Counted from the first letter of the stretch, positions 9,268-17,974 are shown. The stretch: DNA of 64,000 nucleotides from Castellaniella ginsengisoli (GCF_039523235.1 NZ_BAAAEX010000001.1), one strand, 5' to 3'. Notes: generated from the sequence alone by a model not told the origin. Translations and numbers: made by a program.

Positions 9268-9289
9268 GGCTTCGCCAGTATAGTGGAAC

Positions 9290-10135
9290 ATGACCTCGCC
9301 TGCCTTTGATCTGCCACAGGAGGACGGCCGCGCCTGCGCCGTGCGCGTCGCCGTGCCGCCCGGCCTGATGCCGGCCGGCGGCTGGCCCGTGGCCTACGTG
9401 CTGGATCTCAAACAGTTCGACATGATGCGCGCCGATCCCGCCGGCCTGCCCGGCCTGCTGGTGGGGCTGGGGCCGGGCGTGCCCGAGGATCGCCGCTGGG
9501 ATTATGTGCCGGCGGGGTGGGGCGCGCGCAGCGCGGGGCGCCCGGCGGGGCCGGGGCCCGGCGCGGCCGATGGCGGCGCGGCTGCCGCGCAAGCGCCGCC
9601 CGGCATGCGATCGGGGGCCGCCCGCTGGCTGCGCACGCTGGATCGCGTGCGCGCCCGGATCGGCGGCGACTGGCGCCTGGACCCGCATCGCCAGGTGCTG
9701 TGCGGCCACTCGCTGGGCGCCCTGTTCGCCTTGTACGTGCTGACCCATCGGCCGCAGGCTTTCGATGGCTATGTGCTGTCCAGTCCTTCGGTCTGGTGGG
9801 GCGGCCGCTACGCCGGTCGCCTGCTGCGCCGCCGCCGTCCATGGTTGTGCGCCCGGGGCGTGCCGGCGCTCGGCGTCCGGCTGACCGTGGGAGAACACGA
9901 ACAAAGCCTGGCGCCCGAAGAGTCCGGCCCGGCCCTCGACGCGGCGGAGCGCGCCCGCCGGCTGGCCCTGCGCCGGGAACGCGCCATGGTGGACGGTATG
10001 CGGGATCTGGCCGGGGAACTGGCCTTGTGTCCTGGCTTGCGGCTGGACAACGCCGTGCTGGCGGGGCGTACACACCGGAGCGCGCCGCTGGACGCCCTGA
10101 TGCCAGGCTGGCGCTGGCTGTTGGCGGAAGGCTAG
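9290..10135 (+). CDS. second IroE-like siderophore esterase
   Basis: A 281-residue alpha/beta-hydrolase of the same family as the product of 5316-6182. Nucleophile motif GHSLGALFALYVL (near residue 143) is followed by SSPSVWWGGRY, as in Fes/IroE trilactone esterases. Residues about 70-105 are an Ala/Gly/Pro-rich insertion of low complexity. A signal peptide is not evident. It is divergent from the transport operon and directly upstream of the TonB receptor gene. Inference: the two esterases may act on different forms (ferric versus apo, or intact versus linearised), or one may serve a xenosiderophore. Confidence 0.8.
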   Translation: MTSPAFDLPQEDGRACAVRVAVPPGLMPAGGWPVAYVLDLKQFDMMRADPAGLPGLLVGLGPGVPEDRRWDYVPAGWGARSAGRPAGPGPGAADGGAAAAQAPPGMRSGAARWLRTLDRVRARIGGDWRLDPHRQVLCGHSLGALFALYVLTHRPQAFDGYVLSSPSVWWGGRYAGRLLRRRRPWLCARGVPALGVRLTVGEHEQSLAPEESGPALDAAERARRLALRRERAMVDGMRDLAGELALCPGLRLDNAVLAGRTHRSAPLDALMPGWRWLLAEG

Positions 10136-10181
10136 CCGCGGACGCAGATGCAAGGCGTGATGCTGATGTGCGTCAATTTTT

Positions 10182-10216
10182 ATGAGAATAGAAACTGTTA
10201 ACGTTTATATTCTCAT
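10182..10216 (+). promoter_or_regulatory. palindromic operator upstream of the TonB receptor
   Basis: Two 14-base arms, ATGAGAATAGAAAC and GTTTATATTCTCAT, are reverse complements except for one base and flank a 7-base core (TGTTAAC). The palindrome ends 34 bases before the receptor ATG. The half-sites resemble overlapping Fur half-sites (about 11 of 19 to the consensus), but the near-perfect symmetry also fits a dedicated regulator. Iron-responsive control is the simplest reading. Confidence 0.6.
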
Positions 10217-10250
10217 CTCTTTGACTCACTGCAGCAATCGAAGGAATCGT

Positions 10251-12524
10251 ATGTCTGCCTCCCAGGTCCAGGGGCGCGCTCTGCCCCCGATCAGTCTTCT
10301 CATCGCTTTGGGGCTGGCCGCCGCCCCGGCCGGCGCGCAATCCGCCGATGGCGTCGCCCAACTCGACCGCGTCGTCGTCAAGGCCGAACAGGAACTGAAA
10401 CAGACCCCGGGCGCGTCCACCATCACGTCCGAGGACATCCAGAAATCCCCGCCCGCCACCGACGTGTCGGAAATCATCCGCACCATGCCGGGGGTGAACC
10501 TGACCGGCAATTCCTCCAGCGGCCAGCGCGGCAACAACCGCCAGATCGACATTCGCGGCATGGGGCCGGAAAACACGCTGATCCTGATCGACGGCAAGCC
10601 CGTGTCCTCGCGCGGGTCGGTGCGCTTCGGCTGGCGCGGCGAGCGCGACACGCGCGGCGATACCAACTGGGTGCCGCCCGAGCAGATCGAACGCATCGAA
10701 GTCCTGCGCGGCCCCGCCGCCGCGCGCTATGGCAACGGCGCGGCCGGCGGCGTGGTGAACATCATCACCAAGCCCGCCCCGGACACGCTGAGCGGCTCGG
10801 TTTCGGTCTATGCGAACGCGCCCGAGCATAGCGACGAAGGCTCGACCGCGCGCACCACTTTCAGCCTGGCCGGCCCGATCTCCGATACCCTGGGTTTCCG
10901 CCTGAACGGCAGCGCGGCGAATTTCCAGGGGGATGCGTATGACATCAATGAGGGGCACGAGTCGTATCGAGGCCCTGTTGGCAATGTTGGCACATTCCCG
11001 GCCGGTCGCGAGGGCTTCAAGAATCGTGACATCAGCGGCGTGTTGAGTTGGAAACCCGTCGCCGGCCACACCATCGACTTCGAGGCCAGCTATGGTCGCC
11101 AGGGCAACATTTATGTCGGTGACACACAGAACACAAATCGAGATAAGACCGGTTATGTGTTAGCGAATTTAGGTGGGGAAACCAACCGAATTTACCGACA
11201 GGCCTATTCCATTACACACAATGGCGACTGGAATGCCGATACCCATACGCTCAGTTATCTACAGTATGAGCAGACGCGCAATACCCGGACTTTGGAAGGG
11301 TTGGCGGGCGGTACGGAAGGCATGTTCGCCGGACAGGAGTTTGGCGACATCAACCTGCGTACGCTGACGGCGCATACCGAACTGAGCCGTCGCCTGAACT
11401 GGGGCGGCATCGACCAGATGGGGACGTTCGGCCTGGAGTGGGTACGTCAGGACCTGGAGGATTACTCGTCCGATCTGGCCTCGCGCAATCTTCCGAACGC
11501 CAAGATGCCCACGGTGCCCTTTGCCTACAGTCCCAAGGCGCATGCCAATATTTATTCTGTGTTCGCCGAAGACAATCTGTATATCGGCGACCGTTGGACC
11601 GTGACGCCCGGCCTGCGCTTCGACCATCACAGCCTTCAGGGCAACAACTGGAGCCCTGCGCTGAACCTGGCCTACATGATCAATGAGCAATGGACGGTCA
11701 AGGCGGGTATCGCCCGGGCTTACAAGGCACCCAATCTGTATCAGAGCAATTCTGGGTATGCGCTGTATAGCGATGGCAATGGCTGCTGGGGGAATACGAA
11801 ATCTGGAGATCCCGCTTGCTTCCTGTTGGGCAATTCGGATCTGAAGGCGGAAACCAGCATTAACAAAGAGCTGGGCATCGAATTTCGCAGCCCGGATGGC
11901 TTGGGCGCCAGCCTGACCTATTTCCACAACGACTACCGCGACAAGATCGAGGCAGGTCGTACGCCGATTGCCAGCTTCACGAATAGCCTTGGGAAATCGA
12001 CGGGTGTCTTTCAATGGGAAAACATCCCCCGCGCCGTCGTCCAAGGCATCGAAGGCAACCTGACCTGGCCCTTCGCGCAGGACTGGCTGTGGTCGACCAA
12101 CTTCACCTACATGATCGAATCGAAGAACAAGGAGACCGGCGAACACCTGTCCACCATTCCCGAATACACGATCAACAGCACCCTGGACTGGCAGGTGACG
12201 CCGGCCTGGTCGCTGCGCGCCAAGGCCACTGTCTACGGCGAGCAGGAAGGTCCGAAGTACGACTACTATGGCCAGCCGCTGACGGGCAGCGCCACCGACA
12301 AGATCCCGCCCTACGCCCTGTTCGGCCTGAGCACGCAATACAAGGTCAACAAGCACTTCCGCGTGACGGCGGGCGTGGACAACGTGTTCGACAAGCGCAT
12401 CTTCCGTCGGGGCAACGCGATCGGTGTCAATCTTGGAACGCCCAATGCCATCTACGGCGCCGGCGCCTACACCTACAACCAGCCGGGCCGCACCTTCTTC
12501 ATGGAAGTGACCAGTTCGTTCTGA
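10251..12524 (+). CDS. fepA: TonB-dependent ferric enterobactin-type receptor (FepA/BfeA)
   Basis: An outer-membrane receptor of 757 residues. I chose the ATG at 10251: AAGGA lies 6 bases upstream, and the protein then begins with a clean signal peptide ending in AGAQS. The plug domain (about 40-170) closely follows FepA: GNNRQIDIRGMGPENTLILIDGKP, GWRGERDTRGDT and RIEVLRGPAAARYGNGA are recognisable (quoted in parts). The rest is a beta-barrel ending in Phe (EVTSSF), as barrel assembly requires. It imports the ferric catecholate into the periplasm using TonB energy. A terminator follows the stop directly. Base composition between about 10.9 and 11.9 kb, in the barrel, is less GC-rich than the ends, hinting at recombination of the extracellular loops. 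Confidence 0.95.
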   Translation: MSASQVQGRALPPISLLIALGLAAAPAGAQSADGVAQLDRVVVKAEQELKQTPGASTITSEDIQKSPPATDVSEIIRTMPGVNLTGNSSSGQRGNNRQIDIRGMGPENTLILIDGKPVSSRGSVRFGWRGERDTRGDTNWVPPEQIERIEVLRGPAAARYGNGAAGGVVNIITKPAPDTLSGSVSVYANAPEHSDEGSTARTTFSLAGPISDTLGFRLNGSAANFQGDAYDINEGHESYRGPVGNVGTFPAGREGFKNRDISGVLSWKPVAGHTIDFEASYGRQGNIYVGDTQNTNRDKTGYVLANLGGETNRIYRQAYSITHNGDWNADTHTLSYLQYEQTRNTRTLEGLAGGTEGMFAGQEFGDINLRTLTAHTELSRRLNWGGIDQMGTFGLEWVRQDLEDYSSDLASRNLPNAKMPTVPFAYSPKAHANIYSVFAEDNLYIGDRWTVTPGLRFDHHSLQGNNWSPALNLAYMINEQWTVKAGIARAYKAPNLYQSNSGYALYSDGNGCWGNTKSGDPACFLLGNSDLKAETSINKELGIEFRSPDGLGASLTYFHNDYRDKIEAGRTPIASFTNSLGKSTGVFQWENIPRAVVQGIEGNLTWPFAQDWLWSTNFTYMIESKNKETGEHLSTIPEYTINSTLDWQVTPAWSLRAKATVYGEQEGPKYDYYGQPLTGSATDKIPPYALFGLSTQYKVNKHFRVTAGVDNVFDKRIFRRGNAIGVNLGTPNAIYGAGAYTYNQPGRTFFMEVTSSF

Positions 12525-12549
12525 TCGATCCGCCGCTGCGACAAACCAG

Positions 12550-12586
12550 TCCCGCACCCCCCTTTCCCTGGGGGCGCGGGATTTTT
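12550..12586 (+). terminator. Rho-independent terminator after the receptor gene
   Basis: A GC-rich stem (CCCGC-A-CCCCC pairing with GGGGG-C-GCGGG) closes a short loop and is followed by ATTTTT, 26 bases after the receptor stop. Confidence 0.85.
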
Positions 12587-12633
12587 ACTATGGGGCGTCG
12601 GGCTTGACGGTGAAGCGCCCACAGCCCGGTTTG

Positions 12634-12662
12634 TTGCATGTAACGATACGAGCTTGTATCAT
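12634..12662 (+). promoter_or_regulatory. mazEF promoter with overlapping inverted repeat
   Basis: TTGCAT (12634-12639) and TATCAT (12657-12662) are separated by 17 bases and form a good sigma-70 promoter. The inverted repeat GATAC...GTATC (12645-12660) overlaps the -10, the usual place for an autorepressing antitoxin. CATGTAACG also occurs twice (12637-12645 and 12667-12675). Confidence 0.6.
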
Positions 12663-12694
12663 GTTCCATGTAACGTCCGGATCGGAGAATGAAG

Positions 12695-12919
12695 ATGGCG
12701 ACAGCCCATGTGAATGCGAGGGTTCAGAAGCATCGCACTGCGTTGCGGATGGCAGGACTGCGACCGGTGCAGATCTGGGTGCCGGATACGCGGCGCCCTG
12801 GGTTCGAGGAGGAGTGCCGCCGGCAGAGCCGGTTGGTGTCCCGGGCGGATCAGGACGATGCGGACCTGCAAGTTCTCATGGATGAGGCCCTGGCCGAAGT
12901 GGACGGCTGGACGGAATGA
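12695..12919 (+). CDS. mazE: MazE-family antitoxin (DUF3018 type)
   Basis: A 74-residue protein of the DUF3018 MazE-like antitoxin family, recognised from MAGLRPVQIWVPDTRRPGF followed by an acidic C-terminal tail (DQDDADLQVLMDEALAEVD) that would bind the toxin. I chose the ATG at 12695 rather than 12689 because the CGGAG ribosome site is properly spaced from it. The stop overlaps the toxin start by 4 bases (ATGA), typical of a coupled antitoxin-toxin pair. Confidence 0.85.
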   Translation: MATAHVNARVQKHRTALRMAGLRPVQIWVPDTRRPGFEEECRRQSRLVSRADQDDADLQVLMDEALAEVDGWTE

Positions 12920-13260
12920 TGGCGCAGGGCAGGGCCAGGCGCGGCGATCTGGTGACGGTGGTCATGCAGGGTGATTTTGGCAAGCCCAGGCCTGCACTGG
13001 TGCTGCAGGCGGACCAGTTCATCGAACATGCCAGCGTCACCGTGCTGCCTGTGTCAAGCACGCTGGTGGCGGCCCCCCTGCTGCGGGTCACCCTGGAGCC
13101 TAACTCGGAAAATGGCCTCCAAAAGCCCTCGCAGGTCATGATCGACAAAAGCATGACGGTAAAACGCAGCAAGATAGGACACATCATCGGCCGCGTCGGC
13201 ACGGACACGATGGTGACGGTCGAGCGTTGTCTGGCCGTGTTTCTTGGAATTGCAAAATGA
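12916..13260 (+). CDS. mazF: MazF/PemK-type endoribonuclease toxin
   Basis: A 114-residue MazF/PemK fold protein: RRGDLVTVVMQGDFGKPRPALVLQ at the start, VLPVSSTL in the middle and MIDKSMTVKRSKIG with the catalytic-loop residues. Members cleave mRNA at short specific sites and are neutralised by the antitoxin encoded just before. The gene ends 10 bases from the convergent RAYT-like gene. Confidence 0.9.
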   Translation: MMAQGRARRGDLVTVVMQGDFGKPRPALVLQADQFIEHASVTVLPVSSTLVAAPLLRVTLEPNSENGLQKPSQVMIDKSMTVKRSKIGHIIGRVGTDTMVTVERCLAVFLGIAK

Positions 13261-13269
13261 CCCCGCCCC

Positions 13270-14052
13270 CTAACCCGCCTTCCTGGGCCGTCCGCGCGGC
13301 GCCGGGCTGACACGCCGGGATGCCAGGCGCCCCAGGTGCGCCATGAAAATTTTTTCCCCCAGCGCCCATTGCCCTGACAAGGCCGCCTCGATCGGCAGGC
13401 GCTGCGCCTCGCCCAGCCCGGCGGCGAGCCGATTGCGCCAGGCGGCCTGGCGTGCAAAAGGCGTGTCGCCTTCACGCCAGTAGTCGGGGTGGTCCGTCAG
13501 CACCGGGCGGATGTGCGCCGCGCCGGCCGTCTTCGCACCGCCGGGCATGTCGTTTGCGGCGGGCGCGGGCTCCACGCCGGCCAGTCCCGCGTGTTCCGCC
13601 GCCGACGACCAGGGCCATTGCGTGGCCGCGCCCACCTGGCCGGCCGAGACCGCCAGCGATTCCAGCCACATCATGGCCGGCAGCACCCAGCGGCCCGGCT
13701 CCAGCAGGGCATTGTGATAGCGTCCTGCGTAGACGCGCGTGCGCATCAGGCCCGAACCCATGCGCCGCCCCAGCGCCTGCATCAGGCGCGAGGGCGCGCT
13801 TTCGTCTCCGGGCGTGGCCAGCAGCGTGATGCGATCGGGCAGGATGATCCAGGCATGCAAGGCCAGGGCGCCGGCTTCGCCCGCCGCGGCCCGCCCGGCT
13901 TCCTCCGCCAGCCAGGCGCGGATCCGGTCCAGCGCCGCTGCGGGCGCGGGCGCATCGGGCGAGGCCAGCGGATGCGCGAAACGCGCCTGGATCAACTGGG
14001 GAATGCGGGGGGCGTAGAGGCGGGGCAATCGGGCCATGGCAGGAGCACACAT
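13270..14052 (-). CDS. RAYT-like (Y1 transposase family) protein without HUH motif
   Basis: A 260-residue protein with the layout of REP-associated tyrosine transposases: N-terminal ARLPRLYAPRIPQLIQARF, a middle LHAWIILPDRITLLATP, SRLMQALGRRM, WPWSS and a C-terminal WALGEKIFMAHLG followed by a basic RRVSPAPRGRPRK tail. In active members the middle motif ends in HVH (metal-binding HUH); here the equivalent residues read RIT, so the DNA-nicking centre is probably dead. The ELNPVRAG region is also changed (LESLAVSAG). It is a single gene with no visible ends of an insertion sequence. Starts at 14052 (ATG), 14037 (ATG) or 14097 (TTG) are possible. Inference: a domesticated DNA-binding remnant. 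Confidence 0.7.
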   Translation of the reverse strand: MCAPAMARLPRLYAPRIPQLIQARFAHPLASPDAPAPAAALDRIRAWLAEEAGRAAAGEAGALALHAWIILPDRITLLATPGDESAPSRLMQALGRRMGSGLMRTRVYAGRYHNALLEPGRWVLPAMMWLESLAVSAGQVGAATQWPWSSAAEHAGLAGVEPAPAANDMPGGAKTAGAAHIRPVLTDHPDYWREGDTPFARQAAWRNRLAAGLGEAQRLPIEAALSGQWALGEKIFMAHLGRLASRRVSPAPRGRPRKAG

Positions 14053-14053
14053 T

Positions 14054-14077
14054 AAATTCAAACGATTGTTTGAATTT
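14054..14077 (+). promoter_or_regulatory. PsrA/TetR-type palindrome upstream of beta-oxidation genes
   Basis: A perfect inverted repeat with 10-base arms (AAATTCAAAC and GTTTGAATTT) around GATT. The core CAAAC-N4-GTTTG fits the published PsrA-type fatty-acid-responsive operator. It lies about 155 bases before the HAD/ECH gene and directly at the start of the divergent RAYT-like gene. The 14078-14232 stretch holds no other feature I recognise. Confidence 0.55.
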
Positions 14078-14232
14078 TCATCGTAAATCAGCGACAATCA
14101 AAAAATCGGCCCGGGAAGGCGATGCGCATCGCAACCGCAGCCAGCCGCCCGCAGCATGCGTCAGCCGCGCACCCTGCACGGCGCATCCCGAACAATCGGC
14201 CGGCCCATTAAAACCAGCGAGGACACAATATC

Positions 14233-16656
14233 ATGCAAACCAGCCAGTCCGCCCCCCTGTTCATCCGCCGCGTGGCGGTGTGCGGCGCCGGGGTCATGGG
14301 CGCGCAGATCGCCGCCCACTGCGTCAACGCCGGCGTGCCGGTCGTGCTGTTCGATCTGGCCAAGGACGACGGCCAGGGCGGCAAGAACGGCATCGTCCAG
14401 CGCGCCGTCGCCCAACTGAAAAAACTCAACCCCGCGCCCCTGGGCGTCAACGCCCTGGCCGAGCTAATCACGCCGGCCAACTACGACGAAGACCTGGCGC
14501 TGCTGGCCGATTGCGACGTCGTCATCGAGGCCATCGCCGAACGCCTGGACTGGAAGCGCGATCTCTATCACAAGCTGGCGCCGGCCCTGAACCCGCGCGC
14601 CATTGTGGCCAGCAATACCTCGGGTCTGTCCATCACGTCCCTGTCCGAGGCGCTGCCTGAAACTCTGCGCCACCGCTTCTGCGGCGTGCACTTCTTCAAC
14701 CCGCCGCGCTACATGCCGCTGGTCGAGCTGATCCCCACCGCCGCCACCGAGCCGGCGCTGCTTGACCACCTGGAAACTTTCCTCGTGTCGCAACTGGGCA
14801 AGGGCGTCGTGCGCGCCAAGGATACGCCGAACTTCATCGGCAACCGCATCGGCGTGTTCGGCATTTTGTCGGTCTTTCATCACACCCAGGCGCTTGGACT
14901 GCCCTATGAATTGGTCGACGACCTGACCGGCACCCGTCTGGGCCGCGCCAAATCGGGCACCTACCGCACCGCCGATGTGGTGGGTCTGGATACGCTGGCG
15001 CACGTCATCGACACGATGAAAAACCAGTTGCCCGATGATCCCTTCCGCGCGCATTTCGGCGTGCCGCCCGTGCTGGCCGCCCTGATCGAGAAGGGCGCCC
15101 TGGGCCAGAAGACCAAGGCCGGTTTCTTCAAGAAAGAAGGCAAGCAGATCCTGCGCCTGGATCCGCAGGCCGGCGAATATGTGCCTTCCGGCGAGAAGGC
15201 CGATGACGAAGTCAAAGACATCCTGAAGGAACGCGATCCCGCCAAGCGTTTGCGGGCGCTGCATGATTCCACGCATCCCCAGGCCCAATTCGTCTGGGCC
15301 GTGCTGCGCGACACCTTCCACTACAGCGCCGTGCATCTGGGCGACATTGCCGACAGCGCGCGTGAACTGGACCAGGCCATGAAATGGGGCTTCGGCCACA
15401 GCTTCGGCCCCTTCGAGATCTGGCAGGCAGCCGGCTGGCGCCAGGTCGCCCAGTGGATCCAGGACGACATCGCCGCCGGCAAGACCCTGTCCGACGCCCC
15501 GCTGCCCGCCTGGGCCACCAGCGGCGCCGTCTGGGACAAGCAGGCCGTGCATACGCCGGAAGGCTCTTACAGCCCGGCCGCCAACGCCTACGTGCCGCGC
15601 AGCGCGCTGCCCGTCTACCAGCGCCAGATCGGCGCGCCGCGCCTGGTGGGCGAAGGCCCGGCCCTGGCGCCGAACGTCGTTCATGAGGACGACGCCGTGA
15701 TGTGCTGGACGCTGCCCGCCCCGCATCCCCAGGACGTGCTCCTGGTGTCGTTCAAGACCAAGATGCACACCCTCAGCCCGGACGTGGTGCGCGGCGTGGT
15801 CCGCGCCGTGGACCTGGCCGAGCAGGGTTACAAGGCGCTGGTCGTCGCCCAACTGGACGACCCGTTCTCCGCCGGCGCCGATCTGAAGGCCATGCTGCCC
15901 GCCTTCATGTCCGGCGGCGTCAAGGCCGTCGAGCCGATCCAGAAGGAAATGCAGGACATGGTCATGCGCCTGCGCTACGCCCAGGTGCCCGTGGTCGCGG
16001 CCGTGGCCGGCCTGGCGCTGGGCGGGGGCTGCGAACTGTCCGTGCATTGCGCGCGCCGCGTCGCCCATCTGGAAAGCTACATCGGTCTGGTGGAAGTCGG
16101 CATCGGCCTGGTGCCGGGCGCGGGCGGCATCACGTATAGCGCCCGCCGTGCGGCCGAGATCCAGGCGCAGTCCGCCCCGGACGCCCCGCTGCTGGCCTAC
16201 GTCAAGGAGTTCGTCCTGGCCGTGGCCACCGCGCGCGTGTCCAAATCCGCGCTGGAGGCCCGCCAGATCGGCTTCCTGCGGGATTCCGACCCCATCGTGA
16301 TGAACCGCCACGAACTGCTGTACGTGGCCGTGCGCGAAGCCGCCAACCTGGCCGAGCAGGGCTACCGCGCGCCGCTGGCCGCGCGTTTCCCCGTGGCCGG
16401 CCGCGACGCCATCGCGACCCTGAAGGCTCAGCTGGTGAACATGCGCGTGGGCGGCTACATCTCGGACTACGACTTCCACATTGCCGAACAGGTCGCCACG
16501 GCCATCTGCGGCGGCGACGTCGATCCGGGCAGCCTGGTCGACGAGGCCTGGATGCTGCGGCTGGAGCGCGAGGCTTTCCTGGCGCTGCTTGCCAACCCCA
16601 AGACACAAGAGCGCATTGCCGGCCTCCTGCAAACCGGCAAGCCCGTCCGCAACTGA
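14233..16656 (+). CDS. 3-hydroxyacyl-CoA dehydrogenase/enoyl-CoA hydratase fusion (FadN-like)
   Basis: An 807-residue bifunctional beta-oxidation enzyme. The N-terminal half is an NAD-dependent 3-hydroxyacyl-CoA dehydrogenase (VAVCGAGVMGAQIAAH, near residue 16; HFFNPPRYMPLVEL near 155). The C-terminal part is a crotonase fold (GADLKAML, then GLALGGGCELSVHCAR and GLVEVGIGLVPGAGG). This dehydrogenase-first order is that of B. subtilis FadN, not of E. coli FadB. Gene start is supported by GAGGA upstream. The thiolase gene follows after 62 bases, so the two form an operon for the last three steps of the fatty-acid cycle. Confidence 0.93.
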   Translation: MQTSQSAPLFIRRVAVCGAGVMGAQIAAHCVNAGVPVVLFDLAKDDGQGGKNGIVQRAVAQLKKLNPAPLGVNALAELITPANYDEDLALLADCDVVIEAIAERLDWKRDLYHKLAPALNPRAIVASNTSGLSITSLSEALPETLRHRFCGVHFFNPPRYMPLVELIPTAATEPALLDHLETFLVSQLGKGVVRAKDTPNFIGNRIGVFGILSVFHHTQALGLPYELVDDLTGTRLGRAKSGTYRTADVVGLDTLAHVIDTMKNQLPDDPFRAHFGVPPVLAALIEKGALGQKTKAGFFKKEGKQILRLDPQAGEYVPSGEKADDEVKDILKERDPAKRLRALHDSTHPQAQFVWAVLRDTFHYSAVHLGDIADSARELDQAMKWGFGHSFGPFEIWQAAGWRQVAQWIQDDIAAGKTLSDAPLPAWATSGAVWDKQAVHTPEGSYSPAANAYVPRSALPVYQRQIGAPRLVGEGPALAPNVVHEDDAVMCWTLPAPHPQDVLLVSFKTKMHTLSPDVVRGVVRAVDLAEQGYKALVVAQLDDPFSAGADLKAMLPAFMSGGVKAVEPIQKEMQDMVMRLRYAQVPVVAAVAGLALGGGCELSVHCARRVAHLESYIGLVEVGIGLVPGAGGITYSARRAAEIQAQSAPDAPLLAYVKEFVLAVATARVSKSALEARQIGFLRDSDPIVMNRHELLYVAVREAANLAEQGYRAPLAARFPVAGRDAIATLKAQLVNMRVGGYISDYDFHIAEQVATAICGGDVDPGSLVDEAWMLRLEREAFLALLANPKTQERIAGLLQTGKPVRN

Positions 16657-16718
16657 CGCGTCGCAGACGATGCCCCGGGCCGCGCAGCGGCCCGGATACC
16701 CGAACAAGGAGACTTACC

Positions 16719-17915
16719 ATGACTGCTCTGCAACAAGCCTACATCGTCGCCGCGACGCGCACGCCCATCGGCAAGGCCCCGCGCGGCATGTATTCCCACA
16801 CCCGTCCCGATGAACTGCTGGCCAAGGCCATCCAGGGCGTGATGGCCCAGGCGCCCGGCCTGGATCCCGCCGCGATCGAGGACGCCATCGTCGGCTGCGC
16901 CATTCCCGAAGGCCCGCAGGGCCTGAATGTCGCGCGCGTCGGCGTGCTGCTGGCCGGCCTGCCGCAATCCGTCGGAGGCGTCACCGTCAACCGCTTCTGC
17001 GCGTCCGGCCTGACGGCCGTCGCCATGGCGGCCGACCGCATCCGCGTGGGCGAGGCCGACGTCATGCTGGCCTGCGGCACCGAATCCATGAGTCTGGTCC
17101 CCACCATGGGGATCAACACCTCTTTCAGCCCGGATGTCTACCTGAAGGAAGAGAACATCGGCATCGCCTATGGCATGGGGTCCACCGCCGAGCAGGTCGC
17201 CCAGCGCTGGAAGATCTCCCGCGAAGACCAGGACGCCTTTGCCCTGCGCTCGCACCAGCGCGCCCTGGCCGCCCAGCAGTCGGGCGAGTTCACCGATGAA
17301 ATGCTGCCGGTCGAGATCGTGCGCCGCCTGCCCGACCTCAAGGCCGGTGAAGTCCGCGAGACCCGCCGCACCGTCAATCTGGACGAAGGCCCGCGCGCCG
17401 ACACCAGTCTGGAAGCCCTGGCCCGCCTGCGCCCCGTGTTCGCCGCCAAGGGCAGTGTCACCGCGGGCAACAGCTCGCAGACCTCCGACGGCGCCGGCGC
17501 CCTGTTGGTCGTGTCCGAGCGCGCCCTGAAAGAGCACAACCTGACGCCGCTGGCGCGCTTCGTGTCCTTCGCCGTGCGCGGCGTGCCGCCCGACATCATG
17601 GGCATCGGTCCCAAGGAGGCCATCCCCGCCGCTTTGAAAAAGGCCGGCCTGACGCAGGACCAACTGGGCTGGATCGAACTCAACGAAGCCTTTGCCGCGC
17701 AGTCCCTGGCCGTCATCCGCGACCTGGGCTTGAACGAAGATGTGGTCAACCCGCTGGGCGGCGCCATCGCCCTGGGCCACCCCCTGGGCGCCACCGGTGC
17801 CATCCGCTCGGCCACCACCATCCACGGCCTGCGCCGCCGCAACCTGCAGTACGGCATGGTCACCATGTGCGTGGGCACGGGCATGGGCGCGGCAGGCATC
17901 TTCGAACGCTGCTGA
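16719..17915 (+). CDS. fadA: acetyl-CoA C-acyltransferase (3-ketoacyl-CoA thiolase)
   Basis: A 398-residue thiolase. The nucleophilic Cys is in NRFCASGLTAVAMA (near residue 90), the His in GHPLGATGAIR and the second Cys in CVGTGMGAAG near the C-terminus. It cleaves 3-ketoacyl-CoA with CoA to acetyl-CoA and a shortened acyl-CoA, completing the cycle begun by the upstream fusion enzyme. An AAGGAG ribosome site lies 8 bases before the ATG, and a terminator follows. Confidence 0.95.
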   Translation: MTALQQAYIVAATRTPIGKAPRGMYSHTRPDELLAKAIQGVMAQAPGLDPAAIEDAIVGCAIPEGPQGLNVARVGVLLAGLPQSVGGVTVNRFCASGLTAVAMAADRIRVGEADVMLACGTESMSLVPTMGINTSFSPDVYLKEENIGIAYGMGSTAEQVAQRWKISREDQDAFALRSHQRALAAQQSGEFTDEMLPVEIVRRLPDLKAGEVRETRRTVNLDEGPRADTSLEALARLRPVFAAKGSVTAGNSSQTSDGAGALLVVSERALKEHNLTPLARFVSFAVRGVPPDIMGIGPKEAIPAALKKAGLTQDQLGWIELNEAFAAQSLAVIRDLGLNEDVVNPLGGAIALGHPLGATGAIRSATTIHGLRRRNLQYGMVTMCVGTGMGAAGIFERC

Positions 17916-17929
17916 ATCCGGCGCCTGCA

Positions 17930-17974
17930 CGCCCCGGCGCTTTCCTTCGACAGGGAAGCGCCGGGGCGTTTTTG
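17930..17974 (+). terminator. terminator of the beta-oxidation operon
   Basis: A 16-base stem (starting CGCCCCGGCGCTTTCC) with a single mismatch and a 7-base loop is followed by a run of T, 14 bases after the thiolase stop. Confidence 0.9.

Noticed and set aside
14464..16707. A 747-residue minus-strand frame
   Set aside because: Antisense of the HAD/ECH fusion gene, His/Gln/Gly-rich and without family features.
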